Shown here: in pieces, positions 21,571-31,543 of the stretch
How the letters are laid out: the number at the start of each line of letters is the position of its first letter
Numbering within the stretch: position 1 is the stretch's first letter
Assembly: GCF_018991925.1 (NCBI RefSeq)
Contig: NW_024725489.1
Span: 9,047,930-9,111,929 of the forward strand
Length of the DNA stretch: 64,000 nt
Reading direction: 5' to 3'
Origin: Homarus americanus
Taxonomy: Eukaryota > Arthropoda > Malacostraca > Decapoda > Nephropidae
Notes under the pieces: model-generated
The model's database searches: none
What the model was told of the DNA's origin: nothing
What the model saw: the letters and a program-made list of their open reading frames with translations, nothing else
Made by a program: the position numbers and the translations under genes

Positions 21571-22376
21571 AATGGGTTGCGTTGGGCCTCCCAAACAACC
21601 CACTCCAAATGTTTGTTTACGGTAGAGATAAGGCACCCGGCCAGCCATAACTGGGACATATGTTTTCCATTAGTGGTATGTTTGCCAGCCGATAGAGGCA
21701 GGTCAGTGAGACAGTGTTGTACTGTTCATCATTTCACGCCTCAAAACCACATTTTAGTCAGTGGGCTTTAGACCATGGGTTAGGGCAGACCTCCTGCTCC
21801 GCGGACTTAAGAACAGGGGCCATACAGTCCTACCAGTGCTACGAGTCTGTGTGTGCAAATCCCCGAGATTGTTGTTAACTCCAGGGACAAGTTAACACAT
21901 CCTGTGAAGGAAGTGATCACTGGTGAGGGCCTGTTTGCTGCAAGAGCACTCCAGGCCGGCCTAATAGATCTAAACGATTAATTCTCCAGGTTGACAAGCT
22001 CTCCCTTATAACTTACGGTACTGTGGCATGAATGTGAGTGACTGACCTATCCATGCAAATTATTAGTCCAGTGCATGAAATTGTGCCAAATAAACGTAAG
22101 TGCAATTTATCTGCCCGTATCTGTGATTCCTCTATTATTATTATTACCAAAGGTAATGACTGATTGGTTATGACAAAGTATAACCAATAACTTAGATGGA
22201 TGTTGGAAATTAATGGAATTCATTAAATCATCATTTATCAAGTACATAACGCATTGAATGCCGGAAGCAGAGTGAAATTCTACGTAGTGATACACCATAA
22301 TCTCCTGGGTGAGTAACCAGTGTGAAGGTATCAGAGTTCAACGTTAAGAAAACCACTTTCCTGCATTTAAAACGTA
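21571..22376 (+). mobile_element. Unclassified interspersed element, copy A
   Basis: About 0.8 kb starting near GGGTTGCGTTGGGCCTCC and ending TTTAAAACGTAAC, inside the minisatellite. Copies occur at 34193-35000 and 62085-62892. In those copies the ends are GTTGCGTT and AACGCAAC, an 8-bp inverted terminal repeat. No coding capacity was recognised, and the frames at 21577 and 22107 are not conserved as proteins. It could be a non-autonomous DNA transposon. A CCTGGTGA octamer flanks this copy but is also part of the array unit, so it proves nothing. Confidence 0.6.
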
Positions 22377-22914
22377 ACACCTGGTGACACATGACCCACA
22401 CCCTGGTAACACATGACCCACTCCCATGTAACACATGAAACACACCATGGTAACACATGACTCACACCCTGGTAACACATGACCCACACACCCTGTATCA
22501 CACTGATAACACCCTTGTAACGCCAGCCCACATCAGTAACATGCCCCACACCTAGTAACACATGACCCACACCCTGGTGACACATGACCCACACCCTGGT
22601 AACCTGAACCAATCCCAGGTAACACATGACCCCACACCCTGGTAACATGATCCACACCCTGGTAAAACATGACCCACACCCTGGAACACATGACCCACAC
22701 ATCCAGGTAACACATGACCCACACACTGGTAACACATGACCCACACCTGGCTTATGACCCACCCTGGTAACACATGACCCACACCCTGGTAACACATGAC
22801 CAACACCTTGGTAACATATGACTCACACCCTGGTAACACATGACCCACACCCTGGTGACATATGACCCACACCCTGGTAACACATGACCCACACCCTGGT
22901 AACCCATGACCCAC
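22377..22914. repeat. 22-bp minisatellite, middle section
   Basis: Units of AACACATGACCCACACCCTGGT, about 23 copies. Repeats of this period flank the LTR fragment at 22915-23528 and continue at 23529-23640. Confidence 0.9.
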
Positions 22915-23528
22915 ATCAGACACTACCCAGCCGTCAACACAGCTGTACTTGCACCCCGCTGTTCGTTAAATTTCTGGTTGTGTGCTCATCTGAGGTCCTG
23001 GGCTCGTGGGCTGTTTCCCCAGACCTTCACTATTCAAAAGTCAACCTCCAGACACCTGTTCCAGCTACTACCGCGGCTGCCACATCATCGCCACTTCCTC
23101 CACGCCCTCTCCACCGTCCATGCCCTGGCGTCTCTCCTGCGTGGCAAGACATCGCCCGCCGGTGCCAAGTGAGGAAGCTGCCCTGGACCTCCCCCCCCCC
23201 CTAAGAGCGGACCACGGCGTTATCGGAACATTCCATCGGGCTGCCGTCGTAGGAAATACTGTACATTGTTTGACTCCCTTAATAGTTGACTCCTTTAATT
23301 GTTTGACTCTATTAATTGTAGACTCCCGTAATTGTTTGACTCCCGTATTTCTTTATTTGATATTTGTGTGAGTGGTATCAATTATTGTGTTTGTATTCCT
23401 AGTAAAGAGTTGTCAATCTCTAACGGTTGTTTGTTATCCCCCGGAAAACCATGGTTCTTGACTTTCCACTTATAAGATCCTCATTAGGCTGGCAAGGGAT
23501 TTCTATCCCTAAGTCCCAGGCCTTTATA
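22915..23528 (+). repeat. 5'-truncated solo LTR of the Ty3-type element
   Basis: Matches 4940-5549 from ACATCAGACACTA through CCTTTATA, lacking roughly the first 100 bp of the LTR. It has the same GACTCCCGTAATTGTT repeats and the CCATGGTTCTTGACTTTCC tail. It sits inside the 22-bp minisatellite. An extra C-run (23191-23201) is specific to this copy. Confidence 0.8.
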
Positions 23529-23640
23529 ACCTGGTAGCACATGACCCACACCTTGGTAACACATGACCCACACCCTGGTAACACATGACCCACACCCTGG
23601 TAACACATGACCCACACCCTGGTAACACATGACCCACACA
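23529..23640. repeat. 22-bp minisatellite, last section
   Basis: Five units of the same ACACATGACCCACACCCTGGTA repeat as at 22377-22914, ending at 23640. Confidence 0.9.
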
Positions 23641-23935
23641 ATAATAACAATGGAAGGGTCACGTATATGCCTCTTATATATTCACAACAACTGATAATAG
23701 TTACCACAAGCCAACACCTCCGTCTCGCTGATAACCTTCACTTATCTTACGACATCTTAACACCTCAAACACTCAACATAATTATGATAGCCAACTGTAT
23801 GACTGCTCGTGCTGACTAACTAACTGACCGACACTGAGAGAATATGTTTCTTCCTCAATACATGTGAGGTAGACTGACTGTGCTCTTGTGACTGTCTTCA
23901 ACAACTTGTTACTCTCAAAATAAAATATCGAATGT

Positions 23936-24133
23936 GATCACCTGAAGAATAACCCCCCCGTTTAATTCACCCGAAGATTAACCCCCGCATAGTTCACCCA
24001 AAGATTAACTACCTTATCATTCCATGGGGGTTAGGTTAGCTTAGGTTAGGGTAGGTTAGGTTAGGTTAGTTAATCTTTGGGTGAAATAAGCTGGAAGATG
24101 GTGGTGGGGGGTAAATTTAAGCTTCAGGTGATC
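23936..24133. mobile_element. Foldback/MITE-like element with TTAGG core
   Basis: Ends are perfect inverted repeats GATCACCTGAAG (23936-23947) and CTTCAGGTGATC (24122-24133). An inner perfect 17-bp inverted pair, TTCACCCAAAGATTAAC and GTTAATCTTTGGGTGAA, encloses the loop. The loop holds a run of TTAGG-type repeats (about 24029-24069). No clear target duplication. Length 198 bp. Confidence 0.65.
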
Positions 24134-25221
24134 CGTCTAATTAGTTCTCACCTGAAGCTACGTAAATGTCATTCAGAGAAGAGACAAGTTTACTATGGAC
24201 CAGAGACCAAGTAAACACCACAGATAAACCACTCCAAATATTCATTCATAAAACCACTTCACTATACGAGTACATATGACTGACGTAAACACACACACAG
24301 ATTCGTAAAACCAGGAATCAGGTGACACTCTCCTACTATGACGTAAGTAAGTAGGTAAGGAAGTAAGTAAGTTATAAGAAATTAAGGGTTATAACACCAC
24401 CTGGTCCACCACAACAACAGATGAAACATAAATTAAAGTAACTTACCTTTTGTTGTAGAGGAGCCACGACCCGGGTAGATGTATTCGTCTTTTGCAATAT
24501 AAAACATTACATTAATATAACCATTTACTCAGATAACTGTATAACTAATGTTACGAGTTGGGGATTTAGAAACTGGTTTAGAATATAGTTAAAAGTCTAC
24601 CCAGATCCCAACAGGCAACAACAATAAAAAAACTAAACAAACAAAGACAATCGGACTATAAAAGGGTAGACAAAGGATGAGAGTTTTTGTTGTGTATAAT
24701 AAAGTACCATAAATTCCTTAACAAAATATCCAGCTTTCTATAATTTACCCTTAACCATACTTAACTTAAACATACGCAACATTGGCTTAACAGTATATAC
24801 ATATTTATACAACATACAACAATCTGAAGCAAGTGGAGGTGGGAGGTAATATAGGGTTACAATACTCAAGTGCGGTGCTGAAGTGTCTGACGAGTAGGGC
24901 TGAGTATTGAAGAAGATGGTAGGTAGTCACTGTGCCGTAGGTTTCCAGGATAGGTAATCCAAGTGTGGTCACTTCCCAGAGTGAACTGAACTCTCCTCGA
25001 TCCGGAGCTGATGAGGAAGAGTTGGAGGAGGTGACGCAACAACCAGGATATGGAGAAAGGAAACCCGGAGTGGTGACTAAGACTAGTCATACTCGGGTTT
25101 CGTCCGTAGATGGCGTTGCTCGGTAGTGCTGGGTAGTTAGATCATGACACAATAGATGGCGTGGTTCGTAATACACCCCCCCCCTCCAAAGACCTCCGTA
25201 GCGCGGGCGCGAAGGAGGTGA
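24134..25221 (-). repeat. Probable LTR end and polypurine tract of a minus-strand Ty3 element
   Basis: The minus-strand pol frame ends at 25222. Just beyond it, a G-rich tract (minus strand of 25176-25190, GGAGGGGGGGGGT) is followed at 25175 by TGTATTACGAACCACGCC, a plausible polypurine tract and LTR start. The other LTR end was not located. The rest of this AT-rich stretch holds no recognised gene. Confidence 0.45.
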
Positions 25222-25531
25222 TCACCTGGTGCGTCTGGAGAGTAGCTGCTGCATTTCCACTGGAGCTCGGGATAAGGAGTCCGCAATCAGGTTGTCCACC
25301 CCTTTTATGTGCCGGACTTGTAGATTATAGGGCTGGGTGAGGAGAGCCCAGCGGAGGATTCGCTGGTTGGAGGTCTTGTTGGTTTGGATGAATGTGAGCG
25401 GGTTATGGTCGGTGAAGACTAGGGTGGTTTGTGGGCGAGATTGGAGGTAACATTCAAACTTCTTTATTGCCAACACCAGAGCCAGGGCCTCCTTCTCTAT
25501 GGTCGAGTAGTTGGTCTGATGTTTTTCAACA
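25222..25531 (-). pseudogene. Ty3 pol fragment: RNase H end, cut by the gap
   Basis: On the minus strand the frame entering from the gap reads HQTNYSTIEKEALALVLAIK, FECYLQSRPQTTLVFTDHNP and ILRWALLTQPYNLQVRHIKG, then DNLIADSLSRAP and a stop at 25222. This is the Ty3 RNase H, including the catalytic Glu and TDH Asp and the final NxxAD(x)LSR. It is open throughout the 310 bp visible. Whatever lies upstream is lost in the N gap. Sequence after the gap is unrelated. Confidence 0.8.
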
Positions 25532-25631
25532 NNNNNNNNNNNNNNNNNNNNNNNNNNNNNNNNNNNNNNNNNNNNNNNNNNNNNNNNNNNNNNNNNNNNN
25601 NNNNNNNNNNNNNNNNNNNNNNNNNNNNNNN
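25532..25631. other. Assembly gap (100 N)
   Basis: Exactly 100 N bases, the conventional size for a gap of unknown length. Open frames that appear to cross it are meaningless. Confidence 0.99.
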
Positions 25632-26760
25632 TGAACTGGCTCAGAGAGAGGAACGTAGACCAGACCCTGCAGGCCATTGGAGGAGACAGCACCAACACGA
25701 ACACAGGGTGGCAAGGGGGGGTCATACAGTGGATAGAGCGGAAGATTGGGAGGAAGCTGGTCTGGATTGTTTGTGACCTCCACACCAACGAGTTGCCACT
25801 CAGACATCTGATCCAGGAGCTAGATGGCAAGACGCTTTCAAACAACAGATGGTCTGGTCCTCTTAGCAAGATGCTGGACTCTGCCACTGAGTTAGAAATA
25901 AATCCGAGCTTTGAAAAAATCACAGTTGGCCCTCCACTCGTTGAGCTTGCACATACTGTCATTGACGACCTAATTTTTGGCCAGTACTATGGATTTTATG
26001 ATTTGCAGTGCCATCGAAGCTGGGGTCCATGCCTGATAGACTTGCCTGCAGATAGGTCAGTCTCATTCTGAGTGGCTCCCCAACGGCTCTCAGGTTCTGC
26101 AGAATTGCGTTCGTTCATCATAAACTGAAGGGAACCAGCTTCACAACCTGAGACTTATTTGCCAATTCATCGTGGTGTCTACTGCGCCGGTGGACAACAC
26201 AAGGTCAAATCATCGTTCTCCAGGTCCAAGGGGCATGTTCTCTTCAGCAGGCTCCTGAGGAGTCAGCCAAGAAGGTTGTTCCAGATTGTGGAGCAGACTG
26301 TGAGGAGATCTTCCTGGTATGCTCATCCCGAGGCAGTTCTGCAGACAATGCTCTGCAGTAAGGATGAAGAGGAGAGAAGAGTGGCAGTCAAAAAGATCTT
26401 GGATATGAGACTTATGAGAGGATCTGGGCATGACGAATCAGTTGGTGACGATTCCTTCAGGGTCAGGAAGACTCCTGAAGTCAATCTAGGTGCCAAGACC
26501 CTCACTGATCTCATAGATCTGGATAACATCCAGGCTGGCAGTGAGCCCCTCTTACCTGCAGCCTCACCAATGTTCAAGTCAGAGCTTTCCTGGACAACCC
26601 CATGCATGTCCTACCTGGCCTCGCACACCACCAGAGTATAGGCGTTGTGTACAGCAAGTGGCCGAGGCCAACTGATCACGATGTACAGCCAGGAGAGGAG
26701 AGAAGGCTACATCCGAGCTCAGGTAATCAACGAGGAGGTGATGAGTAGAAACTAGAAGCA
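25632..26760 (+). pseudogene. Uncharacterised repetitive gene, C-terminal part
   Basis: Pieces in alternating frames read LIQELDGKTLSNNRWSGPLS, MLDSATELEINPSFEKITVG, FQIVEQTVRRSSWYAHPEAV, LQTMLCSKDEEERRVAVKKI, RKTPEVNLGAKTLTDLIDLD and a last block ending YIRAQVINEE. I recognise this as a multicopy protein type seen in many arthropod genomes but know no function for it. It is probably transposon-borne. Its start is lost in the gap. The second copy at 52528-54790 carries more of the N-terminal part. Confidence 0.5.
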
Positions 26761-27153
26761 AAGAAAGACATGTTCTCTGTTGTGCCTTAACTACCGGGTG
26801 GCTATTAGTAAACGGTTTTTGTATTTGATGATTTTGTTTTCTAAAGGAATAATAAAATTTAATAAATGTGTCAAGATCATTCGTTTCACTATTCTGGATC
26901 ATTTTCATCCTAATAAATTAACCTGATACATTTACTTTACTTTAAATAAGCTATTTAGTGGTGTTGGTAAAAGGGTGGGAATACTGAATTTTCATAAGAT
27001 TTCAAGTTAAAATTTACCTAGCAAAAAATAAAAACTTTTCAAATCTGAAGATATCACATGATTCTGCACATAGAACTACATCATTAATACCATAGGCCGA
27101 TTTTTCAAACTCAAAAAAAAAAAAATTCGCCTCCGTATGACACACCCTACTGT
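26761..27153. other. AT-rich stretch, no gene
   Basis: Non-coding AT-rich sequence between the repetitive gene and the Penelope-type end. It has an equivalent at 54790-55195 in the second copy. Confidence 0.5.
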
Positions 27154-27262
27154 ACAGTCTGTACTCACCTCTGAAGATGTGAATTACACGAAAGCGCTTG
27201 GGAACTTCGTGTTTTCTTTTTCCTTGTGGTTATCAGCATATACCTGGATCACGCGCACTTAC
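27154..27262 (+). repeat. Penelope-like element 3' end motif
   Basis: CTGAAGATGTGAATTACACG (from 27171) continues AAAGCGCTTGGGAACTTCGT and TTCCTTGTGGTTATCAGCAT. The same roughly 70-bp block appears at 33750-33813 (minus), 35034-35095, 52347-52414 (minus), 55213 and in the duplicate. It resembles the conserved end of Penelope-like retroelements and contains a hammerhead-like core, CTGAAGA ... CGAAA (27171-27193). The LTR retrotransposon at 27263 is inserted just behind it. Confidence 0.55.
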
Positions 27263-27580
27263 TGATGGTTACAAGTGTTCCCTGAAGGATGCAGTGATGA
27301 GTAGGGAAACACCGTGTAACACTGAAGTCCGTTTATTATGGATGAGAGAAATACAAGTGGTGACTCGCATGTGCCATGCACGGCTCACACAGTCAGACTG
27401 AGGCTGCCTTGCCATATGGCAGCCTCGGGGCAATGGTGCCACATAACGTGCAGTGTTGCCACGTGATGATATATATAAATGCTACTCGGCACAGTAGCTT
27501 ATATACAGGGTTGCTACTCGGCACAGTAGCTTATATACAGGGTTGCTACTCGGCACAGTAGCTTATATACATAACCTACA
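27263..27580 (-). repeat. 3' LTR (element on minus strand)
   Basis: 318 bp with TG...CA ends (plus strand TGATGGTTACAAG ... AACCTACA). It contains three tandem copies of a roughly 33-bp unit with CTACTCGGCACAGTAGCTTA, each providing a minus-strand TATATAAG box. AATAAA lies on the minus strand at 27337-27332. The other LTR has only two of the 33-bp units. Confidence 0.85.
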
Positions 27581-29824
27581 TCTCCCTCCCCCCTCACGCT
27601 CATAGTCTTTGTCTTGAGCGGACTTCTTAGTCCTAAGTCGCTCAGAGCGTCGGGGTGCACTGTGGGGCGGATCCTCGTGAGGTGTAGGTGACTCGTCCTC
27701 GGTCAGGGGGCCAGCAGCAGGGGGTGGGACTGGCCGGAGGAAGCGGCGGTTCCTCCACCAGACACGGCCGCTCGGCATCCTGACCTTGTAGTCCCGCGAC
27801 CGGCCGACGCCCATCACTATGCCCACCTTGTCCCAACGTGTCGTCGTTGGGTCCTGGACGCGGACAAGGGCACCAATCTCCAGTGGCTGAAGAGGGCGGG
27901 CACGGTCGTCATACCGAGCCTTGGCGTCCTGGGCACGTGTAGCGGCGCGGCAGTCGCAGCTCTCGGCTCTGGTCTGCCAGTCCTTCGCAAAGGCCTTGGT
28001 GTGTGCAGGAACACAAGAGCGGAGAGGGTGACCATACAGGATCTGGGCAGGGGAGCGTCCTGTGTGGGTGGGAGTGGACGCGGGTTCTGGGCAGCTCTGT
28101 GTGGCAGCACCAGGCGCGTCGCTCGTTGATTCACGCACCCTGCTGGCGGTGTACCGAGCAGCTGGGATCTGCTCGGGAAAGTCTCTGGGTACCACGCATA
28201 ACTCCTTGAGGTGCTCCCACGATAACAAGGGTGTAGCGAGAGTAGGCTGCACGTCGATCCATCCGTGACACGACCTGTCGCCGTAAGTGATCTCCGCTTG
28301 AAAGGAGCCCACAGCGTCCGGCATCTGGGAACCGTCCGCATTGTAGTACAGCAGCTGCGGCGGTGGTCCCAGGTCACGTTTGGTGAGGCCCAGTTTCTGG
28401 AGGTGCTTCAACCCAATCACCGTAGTATCGGCGCCGGTGTCCGGTATCACCTCGATGTGACCCGACACATCACCGTGTGTGACGGCGACGCGGATAGTAG
28501 GGGAAGGGGTAGCCCTGGGGCGTGTGGTCGATTCCACACTCCTGATGTGACTCCGCTGCTGCTTGGGGCTGCATGGGCCATCTGGAGGGGGCTGCGTGCG
28601 AACCACCCCGAGGGAAGTGCGCTGCTGTCCTCCTCGTCTCGGGCTTTTGGGCTTGGGTTGGCGGCAGCACTTGTCGTAGTGTCCATAGCGACCGCAGGCC
28701 TGACACTTGTGGCCTCGTGCAGGGCACCTGTCTGTGTTAGACCAGTGGCCCTTACGGTCACATCCACGACACAGTGCGTCGGCGGCCGGGCAAGCCTTGG
28801 GGCTGTGCTGCTTTCCACAGCTGCCACAGGAAGCACTAGGCGGAGGCGTGGAAGAACGTGTGGCAGCCTTCGCGTTGTTGGCCGCCTTCTTATCCTTCTT
28901 GTAGTGTGAGATAGCTCTCACAGCAGGTGGGGCCCGTAAGGCAGAGGTGGCGGACTTGGTGGCCTCGTATGACCGACATTCAGTCACTGCCACCTGGAGT
29001 GTGGAGGAAGCGTCCAGGGGGATGAGTCGCTGCATCAACTCTTCGTGCCTGACACCTGTCAAGATCCCGTGCTTGATCCAGGCTTCCTCACATTCCCGGC
29101 TGTGCGCCTTGCAGACGTCGATCTCCTCTGACAAACTCTTCAAGCGTACAAAAAAGTCGTCAAAGGATTCGTTCTCCGCCTGCTTGCAGCTGGTGAAGGC
29201 ATGGTGACGCAAAGCCTCGTTGTTCCGACCCTTAACATGCTCCTGTAAAAGGTCGAGCACATCCGTCACTGAAGATGTAGAATCGGGAGGCACTTGCAAC
29301 GTGTGCTCCAAAACTCTCTGGGTCTCTAGCGACAAACACATCCGCAGTTGGATGAGCTGTTTGTTTGGAGGCATGCTGTCAAGGTCCACCATCGTGGAGT
29401 AATCTGTCCAACGCCGCCTCCACTCACGAAAAAGCTGAAACGTGACGTCTGGTGAGAGGGCGGGTGGGGGTTGAACAGATGCCTTGGGAGCTGTTTGTTT
29501 GGAGGCAAGAGTACCTGGAGGACGCTGGTGTGATGGAGGAGGGAGTGTACTGCCGCCTTGAAGCGCGCTACCTGCGAGTGAGGGAGGGTGGGTTAGCGCC
29601 AGGGTCGCCAATAGTGCCTCAAAACGCAACTTTTCCTCCTCTCTTCGTGTCTCCTCCCTCTGAAGTTCCATCTCTCTGCGTCTCTCGTCCCGGTCGTCCA
29701 TCCACCTCAGAATTGTGGCAATGTCCGTCACAGGAAGTGGAGGATGAGAGTCTGCGCCTGGTGGAGGGGAAGGTGGTGGGGAGTCGTGTCTCCCATCTTG
29801 ACGTTGTCCCTTCTTACCTCCCAT
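27563..29824 (-). CDS. Gag-protease-integrase tail fusion, intact reading frame
   Basis: Open from an upstream ATG at 29887 (774 codons). The better start is probably the internal ATG at 29824 (MGGKKGQRQDGRHDSPPPSP), since the first 21 codons cover leader sequence. In order: basic/proline-rich N-terminus; a charged helix rich in RREMELQREETRREEEKLRF; capsid-like region (TFQLFREWRRRWTDYSTM, LRMCLSLETQRVLEH); three Cys-rich knuckles (CGSCGKQHSPKAC, CRGCDRKGHW, CQACGRYGHYDKCC); retropepsin with VIPDTGADTTVIG. It then passes, without a stop, to an integrase C-terminal region (GALVRVQDPTTTRWDKVGIV, RVWWRNRRFLRPV). RT, RNase H and the DDE core are absent. The stop lies inside the 3' LTR. The deletion is in frame, which suggests selection or a recent event. 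The second copy is broken many times. Confidence 0.8.
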   Translation of the reverse strand: MGGKKGQRQDGRHDSPPPSPPPGADSHPPLPVTDIATILRWMDDRDERRREMELQREETRREEEKLRFEALLATLALTHPPSLAGSALQGGSTLPPPSHQRPPGTLASKQTAPKASVQPPPALSPDVTFQLFREWRRRWTDYSTMVDLDSMPPNKQLIQLRMCLSLETQRVLEHTLQVPPDSTSSVTDVLDLLQEHVKGRNNEALRHHAFTSCKQAENESFDDFFVRLKSLSEEIDVCKAHSRECEEAWIKHGILTGVRHEELMQRLIPLDASSTLQVAVTECRSYEATKSATSALRAPPAVRAISHYKKDKKAANNAKAATRSSTPPPSASCGSCGKQHSPKACPAADALCRGCDRKGHWSNTDRCPARGHKCQACGRYGHYDKCCRQPKPKSPRRGGQQRTSLGVVRTQPPPDGPCSPKQQRSHIRSVESTTRPRATPSPTIRVAVTHGDVSGHIEVIPDTGADTTVIGLKHLQKLGLTKRDLGPPPQLLYYNADGSQMPDAVGSFQAEITYGDRSCHGWIDVQPTLATPLLSWEHLKELCVVPRDFPEQIPAARYTASRVRESTSDAPGAATQSCPEPASTPTHTGRSPAQILYGHPLRSCVPAHTKAFAKDWQTRAESCDCRAATRAQDAKARYDDRARPLQPLEIGALVRVQDPTTTRWDKVGIVMGVGRSRDYKVRMPSGRVWWRNRRFLRPVPPPAAGPLTEDESPTPHEDPPHSAPRRSERLRTKKSAQDKDYEREGGGRCRLCI

Positions 29825-29946
29825 CTTTGTGTGTGCGTGGACTGCACTGTTTAGTATATAAAGTGGCGCCTCAACAGCTCGAACCACATATATATGACAT
29901 AAACAGCGCAGAAATCACGCATATGGTCCACTGTTCTGTCCGTGAG

Positions 29947-29983
29947 CGAGTGCGTGCGTGCGTGCGTGTGTGTGTGTGTGTGT

Positions 29984-30015
<32 letters not shown>
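29947..30015. repeat. (GT)n microsatellite in the element leader
   Basis: GTGC/GT dinucleotide run of about 65 bp in the untranslated region between PBS and gag. It is reduced to a short GTGTGTGTGT in the second copy (about 57939-57948). Confidence 0.9.
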
Positions 30016-30383
30016 CTGAGAGAGTGGAGCGTGGTGGCCTTAATGCCGGTGGCTGGAGACGCGGCGGGAGTGAGACAGAACGTCAGTGTCTCCCGGGATG
30101 TCACACGAGAAGGGTGTACGCCTGCGTGCTCCGTGGGTACCACAAAAAAACGGGCCAATGCTCAACTCTCAGCTCTAGACACACACTAATACACTGACAC
30201 TAACACTGCCACCGTCACTAAAACGCACTGTGACGGCCCAACACTGCACATCGCGGCGAAACACAGCGCAACACAACACAACACACTATGAGTCGACGCG
30301 CATGACGCGCATCACAGGCAGACGTAACTGTCTCGGCACCGTTCACACACTTTGTAAGTCCACAGATCCTAGGCACTGCGCCA

Positions 30384-30667
30384 TGGTTGTTACAAGTTCC
30401 CCAAAGAATGCAGTGATGGGTAGGGAAACACTGTGTAACACTGAAGTCCGTTTATTATGGATGATAGAAATACAAGTGGTGACTCGCGTGTGCCATGCAC
30501 GGCTCACACAGTCAGACTGAGGCTGCCTTGCCATATGGCAGCCTTGGGGCAATGGTGCCACATAACGTGCAGTGTTGCCACGTGATGATATATATAAATG
30601 CTACTCGGCACAGTAGCTTATATACAGGGTAGCTACTCGGCACAGTAGCTTATATACATAACCTACA
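30384..30667 (-). repeat. 5' LTR (element on minus strand)
   Basis: 284 bp. It matches the 3' LTR except for one fewer 33-bp TATATAAG unit and scattered substitutions. It is followed on its inner side by the TGGCGCAGTGCC primer-binding-site candidate and on its outer side by CTTAC. Confidence 0.85.
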
Positions 30668-30721
30668 CTTACAGTGATTTATTTGCATATATACATATGC
30701 ATATATTTGCATACACATACC

Positions 30722-31403
<682 letters not shown>

Positions 31404-31543
31404 GGTTAGGTTAGGTTAGGTTAGGTTATTGATTTGGTGGCGCTGAAACGGTGGCGCTGAATAGTCTGGCACTGAAATGGGCTGGCGCTGAAACGGCGGT
31501 GCTGAAACATCGGCGCTGGAATGGCGGCGCTGAATCGTACCCT
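31404..31543. repeat. Interstitial TTAGG tract and GGCGCTGAA minisatellite
   Basis: GGTTAGG repeated about five times (31404-31427) is the arthropod telomere unit. It is followed by degenerate units of GGCGCTGAAACGGTGG-type sequence (31437-31543). It is conserved in the duplicate at about 59308-59447. Confidence 0.85.

Larger units (their letters stand above)
27263..30667 (-). mobile_element. Complete LTR retrotransposon with RT/RNase H/integrase core deleted
   Basis: A full structural set is visible on the minus strand: 5-bp target duplication CTTAC (27258-27262 and 30668-30672), 3' LTR at 27263-27580, polypurine tract GGGGGGAGGGAGA abutting it (27581-27593), one long open frame (27563-29824), a primer-binding-site candidate TGGCGCAGTGCC (30383-30372), and 5' LTR at 30384-30667. 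The frame fuses Gag and protease directly to the integrase C-terminal tail, with RT, RNase H and integrase core gone. That is the structure of a non-autonomous derivative that could be mobilised in trans. A degraded version is at 55285-58590. Confidence 0.85.

Noticed and set aside
25222..25962. A 246-codon minus-strand frame
   Set aside because: It crosses the 100-N gap. Only 25222-25531 is Ty3 RNase H. The sequence on the other side of the gap is antisense to an unrelated gene.
28003..28909. Plus-strand frames opposite the 774-codon retroelement frame
   Set aside because: Shadows in GC-rich coding sequence. The minus strand has clear Gag, knuckle and protease motifs.
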